A stretch of 64,000 nt of DNA, taken from Candidatus Accumulibacter appositus (lineage in GTDB: Bacteria > Pseudomonadota > Gammaproteobacteria > Burkholderiales > Rhodocyclaceae). Made by a program: the position numbers and the translations under genes. Positions 9,110 through 17,714 of this stretch are shown piece after piece. Each line of letters starts with the position of its first letter. The stretch's first letter is position 1. The notes under the pieces were generated by a model. That model did not search any database, was not told where the DNA came from, and saw only the letters and a list, made by a program, of their open reading frames with translations. The stretch lies in contig JEMX01000067.1 of NCBI GenBank assembly GCA_000585055.1, forward strand, positions 1 through 64,000, written 5' to 3'.

Positions 9110-9841
9110 CTACAAGGCCGATTCTTCCTCGGGCTCGCCCGGGGGGCGGCGTTGCTCATTGGCTCGATTTGCCGCTTCGTCGCTTGCCAACTGCGGCTCT
9201 TCGGCCCGTGCGCGGGCCCGCAAGATCAGCAGGACGTCGCGGAAAATCTCGGGATGTTCGTAACGTAGCAGCCAGGTCAGTTCCATCCAGTCCTGATCGC
9301 CGACTTCGCTATGACTGAGGAAGGGGCGGTTGGCCTCGGGATCCGACAATTCGTCGAGACGCTCATCGTCATTTAACTCGGCAGTCGCTTCATCGATGTC
9401 GTCGAAGTAGCCGAAAGTGCCGGTCTTGAAGAAGTGCTCGACGATTTCGGCACGGTCAGAGAGGTAATCGGCCAGCGCGTCACAGCCGCCGTCTACCGCG
9501 GCGATCGCTTCGAGGAACTCGCCGGGGTCACTGTCGGCCCGAAAAATGACCGAGTTGATGATCGCTTGCAGGCGTTCGTGACTGGCGTCGCCATAGCGAC
9601 GCTCAAGAACGATGGCGCGCGCGAACTGCTCCGGGAGGACCAGCAGGCTGACCACTGATTCCTTTGAAGAATCGAAGTCGCGGAGGACCGCCAACAAGTC
9701 CTTGGCGGCAAAATCGTCGAGCGCGACGATCAGCGCGCCGTCGCCGTCGCTGTCGACCAGGGACGCCAAGGCCGCTTCGGCACCGACGATATCGCCGACG
9801 CGGATCAGCTTCTCTGCACGTACGAGTACCGGATGACTCAT
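9110..9841 (-). CDS. Conserved hypothetical protein, 243 aa
   Basis: An acidic soluble protein, predicted helical, with no signal peptide or membrane segment and no recognised domain. Residues 1-30 (VRAEKLIRVGDIVGAEAALASLVD) look like a TPR-type helix pair, and the C-terminus is charged and probably disordered. Its start ATG overlaps the stop of the 187-aa gene upstream as TGATG, so translation is coupled. It forms part of the cluster headed by the J-domain gene. Function unknown. Confidence 0.68.
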   Translation of the reverse strand: MSHPVLVRAEKLIRVGDIVGAEAALASLVDSDGDGALIVALDDFAAKDLLAVLRDFDSSKESVVSLLVLPEQFARAIVLERRYGDASHERLQAIINSVIFRADSDPGEFLEAIAAVDGGCDALADYLSDRAEIVEHFFKTGTFGYFDDIDEATAELNDDERLDELSDPEANRPFLSHSEVGDQDWMELTWLLRYEHPEIFRDVLLILRARARAEEPQLASDEAANRANEQRRPPGEPEEESAL

Positions 9842-10404
9842 CAGTTGTCTCCCGAAGTTCGGTCTTTGCGGTCAAAACCCTGTTCGGCAAGCCAATCGGC
9901 GCCCGCTTCTTCGAGATCGACGTCGTCGCCGTCGACGTCGGCATCCGAGCGGTCGTCGTCGAAGTCGTCCCGCTGTCGCCGATCTCCTGGCTCTGAGGAT
10001 GTGCTACGCCGGCCATGCAGGTACTCCAGACATGCGGTGACGACCAGGAAGCGTTCGCCGTTCGGGTGCGTGCGGACGATCTTGGCCAGTTCTGCGGCCC
10101 AGGGTTGCAGGTGCACGGTTTCTTCTCGTAGAACGTCCCAAGAAGGCAGGTCTTCGGGGTCCTCCTGTACAAGCAGGTCACGCATCACTCCCGAGCTCAG
10201 GATTGAGAAGTCCATTCCACCGTGAAACGCGACGGCCACCATTTCCGGGCTGAAATCGATCATCGGCAGCAGTTCCGGAAGCTGGCTGCGCTTCAGCCGC
10301 AGCCGCTGCGCGAGGACATCGTGCCCTGCCGAGTCGGTCAGCAGGTCGTCGAGCTCGGCGTCGTAGGCCGACTGAAGTTCTTCAAAAAATGGCGACAGCC
10401 TCAC
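9841..10404 (-). CDS. Conserved hypothetical protein, 187 aa
   Basis: A soluble acidic protein with a structured first 130 residues and a low-complexity, Asp/Arg-rich segment (about 138-165) before a short C-terminal helix. No known domain was recognised. It overlaps the upstream J-domain gene by 4 nt (10401-10404) and the downstream 243-aa gene by 1 nt, the arrangement of a tightly coupled operon. Function unknown; a partner or client of the J-domain protein is a guess from context. Confidence 0.68.
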   Translation of the reverse strand: MRLSPFFEELQSAYDAELDDLLTDSAGHDVLAQRLRLKRSQLPELLPMIDFSPEMVAVAFHGGMDFSILSSGVMRDLLVQEDPEDLPSWDVLREETVHLQPWAAELAKIVRTHPNGERFLVVTACLEYLHGRRSTSSEPGDRRQRDDFDDDRSDADVDGDDVDLEEAGADWLAEQGFDRKDRTSGDN

Positions 10405-10679
10405 TGCAATACTCCTTCCAGATAGTTCTTCCAGATCTCGCGCGCGGTCTCAAGCGGCTTTTCGAGAAGATTGCGGCGCCGGTTCTCGTCGTAGTCGTGC
10501 CGCTTGCTGGCGTCGGCAAGGGTTTCGTACGCTTCTTGCACGTCGCGGAAGCGGTCAGCGGCGTCGGCGGCGCTGTTGCGGTCAGGGTGGAGCTGCAGGG
10601 TTTTTTTGCGATAAGCCTGCTTGACGCCTTCGAGAGACGTATCACTGGCTACGCCAAGTACTGCGTAATAGTCTTTCAT
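10401..10679 (-). CDS. Small J-domain (DnaJ-like) protein
   Basis: A 92-aa protein consisting almost only of a J domain: MKDYYAVLGV start, helix II KQAYRKKTLQ, the invariant HPD loop (LHPDRN at about 31-36), and helices III-IV ending in the usual YETLADASKRHDYD. It lacks the Gly/Phe region, zinc fingers and C-terminal client domains of DnaJ, so it would stimulate an Hsp70 ATPase without binding substrate itself. It is the first gene of a coupled cluster with two unknown proteins, which may supply the specificity. Domain assignment is secure; the role is inference. Confidence 0.9.
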   Translation of the reverse strand: MKDYYAVLGVASDTSLEGVKQAYRKKTLQLHPDRNSAADAADRFRDVQEAYETLADASKRHDYDENRRRNLLEKPLETAREIWKNYLEGVLQ

Positions 10680-10869
10680 GCATCCTCATCGGGCTGGTCG
10701 GCAGGCTGCGAGCTGGCGCTCGCCCGGGTGGCGCGGCGGCGACCGCGTCAGCCTAGCGGGCTAGACTGCGCAACGCGCGCAATTCTAGCCTGAAATCCGC
10801 GCTTTCGGTTTGCGGGACAAGCATGCGACCGCTGCCGGCGATGCCAGCGGGTTGCTTGCCGCCGCGGAG

Positions 10870-11220
10870 CTACTTGGCCGGCTTGCGATTGCGCGCGGCA
10901 GCGGCCAGTGCGGCACGCGCCCAGGGCAGCATTTCCTCGCTACTCTCCATTGCTTCTTCGGGTACCGTCCAGTAGTTCATGGTGTCGCTGCGGCCGTCCT
11001 TGCGGAGCAGGCGGAAAGCTTCGCCGCCGACGGCTTCGAAAGTGGCTGCGCTTTGCGCGTCGGCCTTGAGGTAGAGAATGTCGTTGGCGACGATCGCAAA
11101 AAAGAGATCGTCGCAATAAAAGCCCCAGCCGCCGAACATTGCCTTGACCCGCAGGGTGCCGAGCGGAGCGAAAAGTTCGAGAGCATAGCGGACAACTACG
11201 GGTAGCTCGCGTGCAGCCAT
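10870..11220 (-). CDS. TfoX/Sxy N-terminal-domain protein
   Basis: A 116-aa protein matching the TfoX N-terminal fold: LFAPLGTLRVKAMFGGWGFYCDDLFFAIVANDILYLKAD, with the characteristic MFGG-GFY motif and the following beta strands. The C-terminal TfoX domain of competence regulators is absent, as in many stand-alone versions of unknown role. The gene sits 10 nt downstream of metF on the same strand and is probably the last gene of the ahcY-metF operon. Confidence 0.85.
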   Translation of the reverse strand: MAARELPVVVRYALELFAPLGTLRVKAMFGGWGFYCDDLFFAIVANDILYLKADAQSAATFEAVGGEAFRLLRKDGRSDTMNYWTVPEEAMESSEEMLPWARAALAAAARNRKPAK

Positions 11221-11230
11221 CTTGAGAAAC

Positions 11231-12070
11231 CTATGAAAGGTGGAGCCGCTGCCACAAGGCGGTGGTCAGGGCGTCCTGGTTGAGGGTGTAGAAATGCAGT
11301 CCCGGTGCGCCATTGGCCAATAGCTGTTCGCAAAGGCGAGTTACCACGTCGAGGCCGAAAGCGCGGATCGAGGCGCTATCGTCGCCGTAGCTCTCGAGCT
11401 TCCTGCGGATCCAGCGCGGGATCTCTGCGCCGCAGGTGTCGGAGAAGCGTGCCAGGCTGCTGTAGCCGGCGATGGGCATGATGCCGGGGACGATCGGCGC
11501 GTCGATGCCGGCAGCCTGGCAATCATCAATGAAGTGCGCGTAGGCGTCGAAGTTGTAGAAGTACTGGGTGATCGCCGAGTTGGCTCCGGCATCGAGCTTG
11601 CGCTTGAAGTTCTGCAGATCTTCCTGCGGGTTTTTTGCCTGCGGGTGGTATTCCGGGTAGGCAGCGACCTCGATGTGGAACCAGTCGCCGGTTTGCGCGC
11701 GGATGAATTCGACCAGTTCGTTGGCGTAGCGAAAAGTCCCGGGCCTGGCCATCCCCGACGGCAGGTCGCCACGCAAGGCGACGAGGTGGCGGATGCCGTT
11801 GGCGCGGTATTGTTCAAGGATGCTGCGGATGCTTTCGCGCGTCGAGCCGATGCACGACAGGTGCGGCGCCGCCTGGTGGCCCTCGTGCTGGATGTCGAGC
11901 ACCGTTTCTAGCGTCCGCTCACGGGTCGAGCCGCCGGCACCGAAGGTGACCGAGAAAAACCTCGGCTTCAGCTTGGCCATGCGGGCACGTGCGGCGCGCA
12001 GCTTTTCCGCACCCTCCGGGGTTTGCGGGGGAAAGAGCTCGAGGCTGAAAGTACGTTTGTTTGGTGTCAT
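11231..12070 (-). CDS. metF: Methylenetetrahydrofolate reductase
   Basis: A 279-aa cytoplasmic flavoenzyme that reduces 5,10-methylene-THF to 5-methyl-THF, the methyl donor for methionine synthesis. The TIM-barrel sequence shows FSLELFPPQT at the N-terminus, SVTFGAGGSTRERT for folate/FAD contacts, HLSCIGST, LVALRGDLP and the C-terminal PGLHFYTLN. It lies 10 nt after the small membrane protein gene and two genes after ahcY, so it is under the SAH riboswitch. That links folate methyl supply to SAH recycling. Shine-Dalgarno pairing upstream is poor, which suggests coupling. Confidence 0.97.
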   Translation of the reverse strand: MTPNKRTFSLELFPPQTPEGAEKLRAARARMAKLKPRFFSVTFGAGGSTRERTLETVLDIQHEGHQAAPHLSCIGSTRESIRSILEQYRANGIRHLVALRGDLPSGMARPGTFRYANELVEFIRAQTGDWFHIEVAAYPEYHPQAKNPQEDLQNFKRKLDAGANSAITQYFYNFDAYAHFIDDCQAAGIDAPIVPGIMPIAGYSSLARFSDTCGAEIPRWIRRKLESYGDDSASIRAFGLDVVTRLCEQLLANGAPGLHFYTLNQDALTTALWQRLHLS

Positions 12071-12080
12071 GAGGAGAACA

Positions 12081-12434
12081 TCACTTGCCCTTGCGGATGG
12101 TCAACAGTGAAGAAAGCATCGACGCAATGATGCTGTACAGGAAGGCACCGAAGACGCCCGGCCAGAAGCCGCTGACGACGAAGCCGTCGAGCAGTGAACC
12201 CGCCAGCCAGAACATCAGGCCGTTGATCACGAACAGGAAGAGGCCGAAGCTCAGCAGCGTTACCGGCAGTGTCAGCAGAACCAACAGGGGACGCAAGGCG
12301 GCGTTCACCAGCCCCAGCAGCAAGGCGGCGATCATTGCCGTTGCAAACGATGCCAGATGGATCGACGCTGGCATGACGTAGGCGACGGCAAGGAGCGCGC
12401 AGGCATTGAGCAGCCAGAGTAGGATCAGGCGCAT
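12081..12434 (-). CDS. Small integral membrane protein (phage holin 4_2 / YvlD-like)
   Basis: A 117-aa protein with about four hydrophobic helices: LILLWLLNACALLAVAYVMP, FATAMIAALLLGLVNAALRP, LLVLLTLPVTLLSFGLFLFVI, and a last one before the basic tail RKGK. The LVNAALRPLLVLLTLPVT signature is typical of the mycobacterial phage-holin-like / YvlD family found widely in bacterial chromosomes, where it is not a phage lysis gene. It lies between ahcY and metF. Why it sits in the methyl-cycle operon is unknown. Confidence 0.82.
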   Translation of the reverse strand: MRLILLWLLNACALLAVAYVMPASIHLASFATAMIAALLLGLVNAALRPLLVLLTLPVTLLSFGLFLFVINGLMFWLAGSLLDGFVVSGFWPGVFGAFLYSIIASMLSSLLTIRKGK

Positions 12435-12461
12435 GGCAATGTCCCCTGTTGACCCTGGGCA

Positions 12462-13874
12462 TCAGTAGCGGTAATGGTCCGGCTTGTAGGGACCGTCCTT
12501 GGCGACACCGATGTACGCCGCCTGCGCGTCGCTCAGTTCGCTGAGCTGGGCGTTCAGCGTCTTGAGCTGCAGGCGGGCGACCTTCTCATCCAGATGCTTG
12601 GGTAGCGTATAGACGCCGATCGGATAATCGGCGGTGCGCGTGAACAGCTCGATCTGGGCGATGGTCTGGTTGGCGAACGAGGAACTCATCACGTACGACG
12701 GGTGGCCGGTGCCGCAGCCGAGATTGACCAGACGGCCCTTGGCCAGCAGGATGATGCGCTTGCCGTCGGGAAAGATCACGTGGTCAACCTGCGGCTTGAT
12801 TTCTTCCCACGTGTAAGCCTCGACCGAGGCGACGTCGATTTCGTTGTCGAAGTGCCCGATGTTGCAGACGATGGCCTGGTTCTTCATCTTGGCCATGTGA
12901 CTATGGTCGATCACGTGGTAGTTGCCGGTGCAGGTGACGAATATGTCGGCCTTGTCGGCCGCGTAGTCCATGGTCACTACCCGGAAGCCTTCCATGGCTG
13001 CCTGCAGTGCGCAGATCGGGTCGACCTCGGTGACCCAGACTTGCGCCGAGAGGGCGCGCATGGCCTGCGCCGAGCCCTTGCCGACGTCGCCGTAGCCGGC
13101 AATCAAGGCGATCTTGCCGGCGATCATCACGTCGGTCGCCCGCTTGATTCCGTCGACCAGCGATTCGCGACAACCATAGAGGTTGTCGAATTTCGATTTG
13201 GTGACTGAGTCATTGACGTTGATTGCCGGGAAGCGCAGTTCGCCCTTGGCGTGCATCTGGTAAAGGCGATGCACGCCGGTGGTGGTTTCCTCGGTGACGC
13301 CCTTTACCGCCGCCAGACGCACCGAGTACCAGCCCGGATCGCTGGCCAGCTTGGCCTTGATCGCTGCGAAAAGGATGGTCTCCTCTTCCGAAGTCGGCTT
13401 GGCGAGCACCGAGGGATCCTTCTCGGCTCTGGCTCCGAGGTGCAGGAGCAGCGTCGCGTCGCCACCATCGTCGAGGATCATGTTGCTGAAGCCGCCGTCG
13501 GGCCACTCGAAAATACGGTGCGTGTAGTCCCAGTAGTCGCTCAGCGATTCGCCCTTGACGGCGAATACCGGCACGCCCGATGCGGCGATGGCCGCGGCGG
13601 CATGGTCCTGGGTTGAAAAGATGTTGCACGACGCCCAGCGCACTTCGGCGCCGAGGGCGGTCAGCGTCTCGATCAGTACGGCGGTCTGGATGGTCATGTG
13701 CAGCGAACCGGTGATGCGCGCACCCTGCAGGGTCTTGGCAGCGGCAAATTCTTCTCGAATCGCCATCAGGCCAGGCATTTCGGTTTCGGCGATGCGCATT
13801 TCCTTGCGGCCCCAGTCGGCGAGGCCGAGGTCGGCAATGACGTAGTCTTGAGTTTTGCTAAAAGCGTCCAGCAC
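12462..13874 (-). CDS. ahcY: Adenosylhomocysteinase (SAH hydrolase)
   Basis: A 470-aa NAD-dependent enzyme that splits S-adenosylhomocysteine to adenosine and homocysteine, relieving product inhibition of methyltransferases. Visible features: substrate-domain [16 protein letters not shown], the catalytic segment [17 protein letters not shown]-binding [10 protein letters not shown], and the C-terminal KPDHYRY that reaches into the neighbour's NAD site. The long form with an inserted segment (about 150-190) is the common proteobacterial type. The start codon is GTG at 13874 with GGAG six nt upstream; no in-frame ATG fits. It is the first gene after the SAH riboswitch. Confidence 0.98.
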   Translation of the reverse strand: MLDAFSKTQDYVIADLGLADWGRKEMRIAETEMPGLMAIREEFAAAKTLQGARITGSLHMTIQTAVLIETLTALGAEVRWASCNIFSTQDHAAAAIAASGVPVFAVKGESLSDYWDYTHRIFEWPDGGFSNMILDDGGDATLLLHLGARAEKDPSVLAKPTSEEETILFAAIKAKLASDPGWYSVRLAAVKGVTEETTTGVHRLYQMHAKGELRFPAINVNDSVTKSKFDNLYGCRESLVDGIKRATDVMIAGKIALIAGYGDVGKGSAQAMRALSAQVWVTEVDPICALQAAMEGFRVVTMDYAADKADIFVTCTGNYHVIDHSHMAKMKNQAIVCNIGHFDNEIDVASVEAYTWEEIKPQVDHVIFPDGKRIILLAKGRLVNLGCGTGHPSYVMSSSFANQTIAQIELFTRTADYPIGVYTLPKHLDEKVARLQLKTLNAQLSELSDAQAAYIGVAKDGPYKPDHYRY

Positions 13875-13980
13875 AGGTGGCTCCTTCAGAACTTTGCCGG
13901 GACAGGAAGCCGTCGCGTGCCCACTGAAGGACTTCAGTCTGGGCCCATCCCGCTTCCCATGTCCGGCATGGGTTGGTTGG

Positions 13981-14047
13981 ATGAGCGCCGTTTGAGAAAT
14001 CCGAGCCTGAAACTGTCTAGTGACAGCCCTGCAGCGCCCCTCGGATT
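13981..14047 (-). ncRNA. SAH riboswitch
   Basis: Read on the minus strand, this 5' leader shows the conserved SAH-riboswitch blocks. TCCGAG pairs with CTCGGA to form P1, the core GGGCGCTGCA follows, a hairpin gives GTCACTAGAC, then CAGGCTCGGA, and the pseudoknot partner AACGGCGCTCA comes last. It sits about 110 nt before the ahcY start. SAH binding in this class turns expression on. Downstream, the leader has two further hairpins (13923-13938, and one near 13956-13973) that could form the expression platform. Confidence 0.93.
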
Positions 14048-14056
14048 AGGCTTGCC

Positions 14057-14062
14057 ATTATA
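14057..14062 (-). promoter_or_regulatory. -10 element of the ahcY operon
   Basis: A perfect TATAAT on the minus strand lies about 10 nt upstream of the riboswitch, so transcription would start almost at its first base. The -35 region (about 14079-14084, TTTAAG) is weak. The position relative to the riboswitch supports the assignment. Confidence 0.6.
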
Positions 14063-14125
14063 ACGCGGATCCTTCGTTCTTAAAGCGGGCTTCCGTTACG
14101 AACAGGCGCTCTTGCCGGGCCGGAT

Positions 14126-14500
14126 TCAGTAAGCGAGCGAATCGTAAGTCTGCCTGCTTCCCCGCACTTCGACGCTGACCTGGTTGGGAGCGCAGATGGC
14201 GATCTCGCCCGGGCGCGACAGCCAGCCCTGGCGAACGCAGTACTGACGCAGGCCAGGATCCGCAGCGACGCGTACGCGACGCTGCTCGACCACCACCGTG
14301 GTGAGGCCCAGCGGACCGGGGACTTCGATGCGGCGATTGCGCGCGAGTTCGAGTTCCGAGAAGATTTCTCCGCCTCGCCGGACGATGGCTTTTTCAGCAA
14401 CGCCTGCCTGCCAGGCCAGCGGGAAAGCGGTGGCACAGAAGGCCAGGCCCAGTGCCACAACCAGCCAGTCACCGGACTTGAGCAGCCCGAGCCAGTGCAT
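14126..14500 (-). CDS. NusG domain II-containing protein
   Basis: A 124-aa protein with one N-terminal membrane helix (GDWLVVALGLAFCATAFPLAW) and a C-terminal beta-rich NusG-II-type domain: EVPGPLGLTTVVVEQRRVRV...CVRQGWLSRPGEIAICAPNQVSVEV. This small family is found beside respiratory or house-keeping genes and its biochemical role is not established. Its start overlaps the rapZ stop by one base, so it is translated from the rapZ message. Confidence 0.8.
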   Translation of the reverse strand: MHWLGLLKSGDWLVVALGLAFCATAFPLAWQAGVAEKAIVRRGGEIFSELELARNRRIEVPGPLGLTTVVVEQRRVRVAADPGLRQYCVRQGWLSRPGEIAICAPNQVSVEVRGSRQTYDSLAY

Positions 14501-15381
14501 TACGGGATGTCGAGCGCGGCCATCGGCGGTGGCGGCAATTCGCGGTGACGAACCAGCACCCGGGCACTGCTGCGGAACTCGCGCCCCAGACGTTCGGCGA
14601 GGTAGACCGAGCGGTGTTGCCCACCGGTGCAGCCGATGGCCACGGTCAGGTAATTGCGACTGTCGCGAACGTATGCGGGCAGCCAGGCGCGAACGAAGCC
14701 GGCGATATCCTGGCGCATGCGCAGGACTTCGGGTTCTGCTTCGAGAAAGGAAATGACCGGCACGTCACGGCCGGTCAAGGCGCGCAGGCTGGCTTCGTAG
14801 TAGGGATTGGGCAGGCAGCGGACGTCGAAAACCAGGTCGGCGTCGAGCGGGATGCCGTTCTTGAAGCCGAAGGATTCGAACAGTAGGGCCAGTCCGTGGC
14901 TGGCTTCCTCGAGCTCGGCGGTGGCGATGAACTGGCGCACCCACTCGCGCAGCGAGCTGGGCTTGAGGACGCTGGTGTCCATGTGGTGGGCGATGGCGGA
15001 CAGGCCGGCCAGATGAACACGTTCTTCGGCGATCGCTTCGATGAGGGTCAGTCGATCGCTGGCCAGCGGATGCCGCCGCCGCGTTTCGGAGTAGCGTTTG
15101 ACCAGCGTGTCGTCCTGGGCGTCGAGAAATAGCAGCTGCAGCTCGAGATCGCGGGCGCGCAGCGCGTCGAGTTGCGGCGGCAGCTTGGCGACGCTGTCGC
15201 CGCCGCGACTGTCGATGACTACTCCGACCTTGTGATAGCCCTGCTGATCCAGTTGCTCGACCAGCTGCGGCAACAACTGTGAGGGCAGGTTGTCCACACA
15301 ATAGTAGTCGGCGTCCTCCAGTACTTTGAGGGCGATTGATTTTCCAGAACCGGAGAGGCCACTAATGAGAACGAGATGCAT
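14500..15381 (-). CDS. rapZ: RNase adapter protein RapZ (nucleotide-binding)
   Basis: A 293-aa cytoplasmic P-loop protein. In E. coli RapZ guides RNase E to the sRNA GlmZ and so controls glucosamine-6-phosphate synthase. Walker A is GLSGSGKS at 8-15, followed by ALKVLEDADYYCVDNLP. The C-terminal domain carries the conserved GCTGGQHRSVYLAE. The ATG at 15381 gives the family's usual start MHLVLISG; a longer in-frame start at 15417 is unlikely. In betaproteobacteria the gene usually sits near hprK/ptsN, which are not in view here. Confidence 0.95.
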   Translation of the reverse strand: MHLVLISGLSGSGKSIALKVLEDADYYCVDNLPSQLLPQLVEQLDQQGYHKVGVVIDSRGGDSVAKLPPQLDALRARDLELQLLFLDAQDDTLVKRYSETRRRHPLASDRLTLIEAIAEERVHLAGLSAIAHHMDTSVLKPSSLREWVRQFIATAELEEASHGLALLFESFGFKNGIPLDADLVFDVRCLPNPYYEASLRALTGRDVPVISFLEAEPEVLRMRQDIAGFVRAWLPAYVRDSRNYLTVAIGCTGGQHRSVYLAERLGREFRSSARVLVRHRELPPPPMAALDIP

Positions 15382-15463
15382 GTGAGCAAGGATAGCGGTG
15401 CGCGCCGCCACGAGCAAGTCGCTCTGGCATACACTGAATGCTCCAATTTGTCAGGCCAGGCTC

Positions 15464-16672
15464 ATGACTCTTCTTGATATTTCTTTTCTCGGCGAGATAG
15501 CGGCCATTCGGCGCGACATTCACGCCCACCCGGAGCTTGCCTTCAAGGAACTGCGTACTGCCGATCTGGTGGCGCGTGAGTTGAGCAGCTACGGGCTGTT
15601 GGTGCATCGCGGTCTGGCAACGACGGGCATCGTCGCGACCCTGCGCAGAGGCAGCAGCGCGCGGGCGATTGGCCTGCGCGCCGACATGGATGCCTTGCCG
15701 TTGCTGGAGAAGAACGACTTTCCCCACCGCTCGACCAGCGCGGGCCTGATGCATGCCTGCGGTCACGACGGCCATACGGCAATGCTGCTCGGCGCCGCTC
15801 GCTACATGGCCGAGCATGTGGACGCGCTCGATCTCGATGGCAGCGTGCATTTCATTTTTCAGCCTGCGGAGGAATCGGAAGGGGGAGCGGCAGTGATGAT
15901 TGCCGACGGCCTGTTCGAGAAGTTTCCGATGGACGCGGTGTTTGGCCTGCACAATTGGCCCGGGATCCCGGTCGGGGAAATGGCGGTGATGCCGGGGCCG
16001 GTGATGGCCGGGACCTGCGCCTTCGAGATCTGGGTGCGCGGCCATGGTTGCCATGCCGCGATGCCGCATCAGGGGGTCGATACCCTGGTGGTCAGCAGCC
16101 AGCTGGTGCTGGCCCTGCAGACCGTCGTGGCGCGCAACGTCCACCCCTGCGAATCGGCCGTCGTCAGCGTTACCCAGGTGCACGGCGGTGAAGCCTGGAA
16201 CATCATTCCTGACGACGCCGTCCTGCGTGGCACGATCCGCAGCTTCAACGGCGAAACGCAGGCGCTGGTCGAGCGCGCCGTCGAGCGTCTGTGCAACGGC
16301 ATCGGCGCTGCTTTCGGTGCCCAGATCTCGGTGCGCTTCGACCATCGCTATCCAGCAACGGTCAATAGCGCTGCCGAAAGCGAAGTCTGTCGTCACGTGG
16401 TGCGGGATTTGTTCGGCGCCGAAAAACTGCGCGTGGGCGAACTACCGTCGATGGGCGCCGAAGACTTCGCCTACATGCTGTCCGAGAAGCCGGGTTGCTA
16501 TGTCTGGCTGGGCAACGGGCCGGGTAGCGGCGGCTGCACCCTGCACAATCCCCACTACGACTTCAACGACGATGTCCTGGCGCTCGGCATCAGCTACTGG
16601 GTGAACCTGGCACAGGCCTGGCTCAAGGGGGCCGGCGAACAAGGCGGGGTTTGGCCGCCGGCGGCCAGGTAA
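15464..16672 (+). CDS. M20-family amidohydrolase (hippurate hydrolase-like)
   Basis: A 402-aa cytoplasmic di-metal peptidase/amidohydrolase of the M20D group, which hydrolyses N-acyl amino acids. Metal-site motifs are clear: LRADMDALP at about 71-79, ACGHDGHTAM with C99, H101 and H104, the catalytic pair in QPAEESEGG (E136/E137), GLHNWP, and a late H in LHNPHYDFND. The lid/dimerisation domain lies between about 180 and 295. The start at 15464 (MTLLDISFLGEI) fits homologues better than an earlier frame start at 15398, which would run back towards rapZ. The substrate is unknown. Confidence 0.92.
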   Translation: MTLLDISFLGEIAAIRRDIHAHPELAFKELRTADLVARELSSYGLLVHRGLATTGIVATLRRGSSARAIGLRADMDALPLLEKNDFPHRSTSAGLMHACGHDGHTAMLLGAARYMAEHVDALDLDGSVHFIFQPAEESEGGAAVMIADGLFEKFPMDAVFGLHNWPGIPVGEMAVMPGPVMAGTCAFEIWVRGHGCHAAMPHQGVDTLVVSSQLVLALQTVVARNVHPCESAVVSVTQVHGGEAWNIIPDDAVLRGTIRSFNGETQALVERAVERLCNGIGAAFGAQISVRFDHRYPATVNSAAESEVCRHVVRDLFGAEKLRVGELPSMGAEDFAYMLSEKPGCYVWLGNGPGSGGCTLHNPHYDFNDDVLALGISYWVNLAQAWLKGAGEQGGVWPPAAR

Positions 16673-17033
16673 GCGTTGCCGCAGCGACCTGCCTGGCGGG
16701 TGCCGGCGATGCGAGCGCCCGCTACGCCGTCCGGCATGGCTCGCGGAACGTAGTCCGCGACGACAGGGGAAGGTTTTTTGTTACACTCGCATGGATAGCG
16801 GGGCCGCAACGCACCCCGGACCGACCGCAGGTTCCACGACGGTGGCCGCGGTGCTGCGGCAAGGCCTGCAAAAAAATGGCGGGGAGTACCCGGCGCATCG
16901 TCGCATCGCCGGCTACCCCCCAAGTTCCGGCGATAGCCAGAACTCCCAGACCATGAAATGGAGAACAGCGTGCGTAGCCTAAAGGCGGGGGCTTACAGAC
17001 AGCTTACGTGCGCCCAGCCACGAGCCGAGAGCG
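16673..17033. other. Intergenic region with strong hairpin
   Basis: This 361-nt stretch has no credible gene. It contains a strong stem-loop at 16881-16920, in which GGGG pairs with CCCC, GTA with TAC, and CCGGCG with CGCCGG around an 11-nt loop. Poly-A and poly-T tracts (TTTTTTG at 16774-16780, AAAAAAA at 16870-16876) flank this part. It could be a leader of the response-regulator operon or a small RNA; no known RNA family was recognised. Confidence 0.4.
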
Positions 17034-17714
17034 ATGCGCATTCTTCTTGCTGAAGACGACAGAATCATTGCCGATGGCCTTTGCCGCTCGCTGCGCAAGG
17101 CAGGCTACGCTGTCGACTGCGCCTACACGGGCCTCGATGCCGATACGGCCTTGATGACCAATGTCTACGATCTGGTGATTCTCGATCTGGGCCTGCCAAG
17201 GTTGCCCGGTCTGGACGTGCTGCGGCGCTTGCGCGCTCGCCAATCGAGCACCCCGGTGTTGATCCTGACCGCGCTGGACGGCATCGATGACCGCGTCAAA
17301 GGGCTTGATCTGGGGGCTGACGACTACATGGCCAAGCCCTTCGAGCTGCCTGAACTCGAAGCCCGCGTGCGCGCGCTGAGCCGTCGCTCCTCGGGTACGG
17401 CGCGGCTCATTCATTGCGGCTTGCTGACCTTTGACCAGACCGACCGCTGCGCGATGGTCAATGGCGAGATGCTTGACCTTTCCGCCCGCGAGCTCGGTTT
17501 GCTGGAGATTCTCCTGTCGCGCGCCAAGCGGCTGGTCAGCAAGGACCAACTGGTCGATCATCTCTGTGGCTGGGGCGAAGAAGTGAGCCACAACGCCATC
17601 GAGGTCTATATCCATCGCTTGCGCAAGAAGCTCGAAGCGACCGGTGTCAATATCACGACCGTACGTGGCCTCGGATACTATCTTGAGAAACCTGCGGAAG
17701 AAACGCGACCCTGA
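17034..17714 (+). CDS. OmpR/PhoB-family response regulator (TctD-like)
   Basis: A 226-aa transcription regulator. The receiver domain has EDD at 7-9, phospho-acceptor D51 in LILDLGLP, and the conserved Lys in YMAKPFELPELEARVRAL. A winged-helix DNA-binding domain follows, with ELGLLEILLSRAKRLVSKDQLV and AIEVYIHRLRKKL. It overlaps the downstream kinase gene, with which it forms a pair. It is similar in sequence and in gene arrangement to the pair at 2714-4731, suggesting an old duplication. Confidence 0.93.
   Translation: MRILLAEDDRIIADGLCRSLRKAGYAVDCAYTGLDADTALMTNVYDLVILDLGLPRLPGLDVLRRLRARQSSTPVLILTALDGIDDRVKGLDLGADDYMAKPFELPELEARVRALSRRSSGTARLIHCGLLTFDQTDRCAMVNGEMLDLSARELGLLEILLSRAKRLVSKDQLVDHLCGWGEEVSHNAIEVYIHRLRKKLEATGVNITTVRGLGYYLEKPAEETRP

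Noticed and set aside
12081-12434. Prophage holin
   Set aside because: Although the family name mentions phage holin, there are no lysis or phage genes nearby and the gene is embedded in the ahcY-metF operon.
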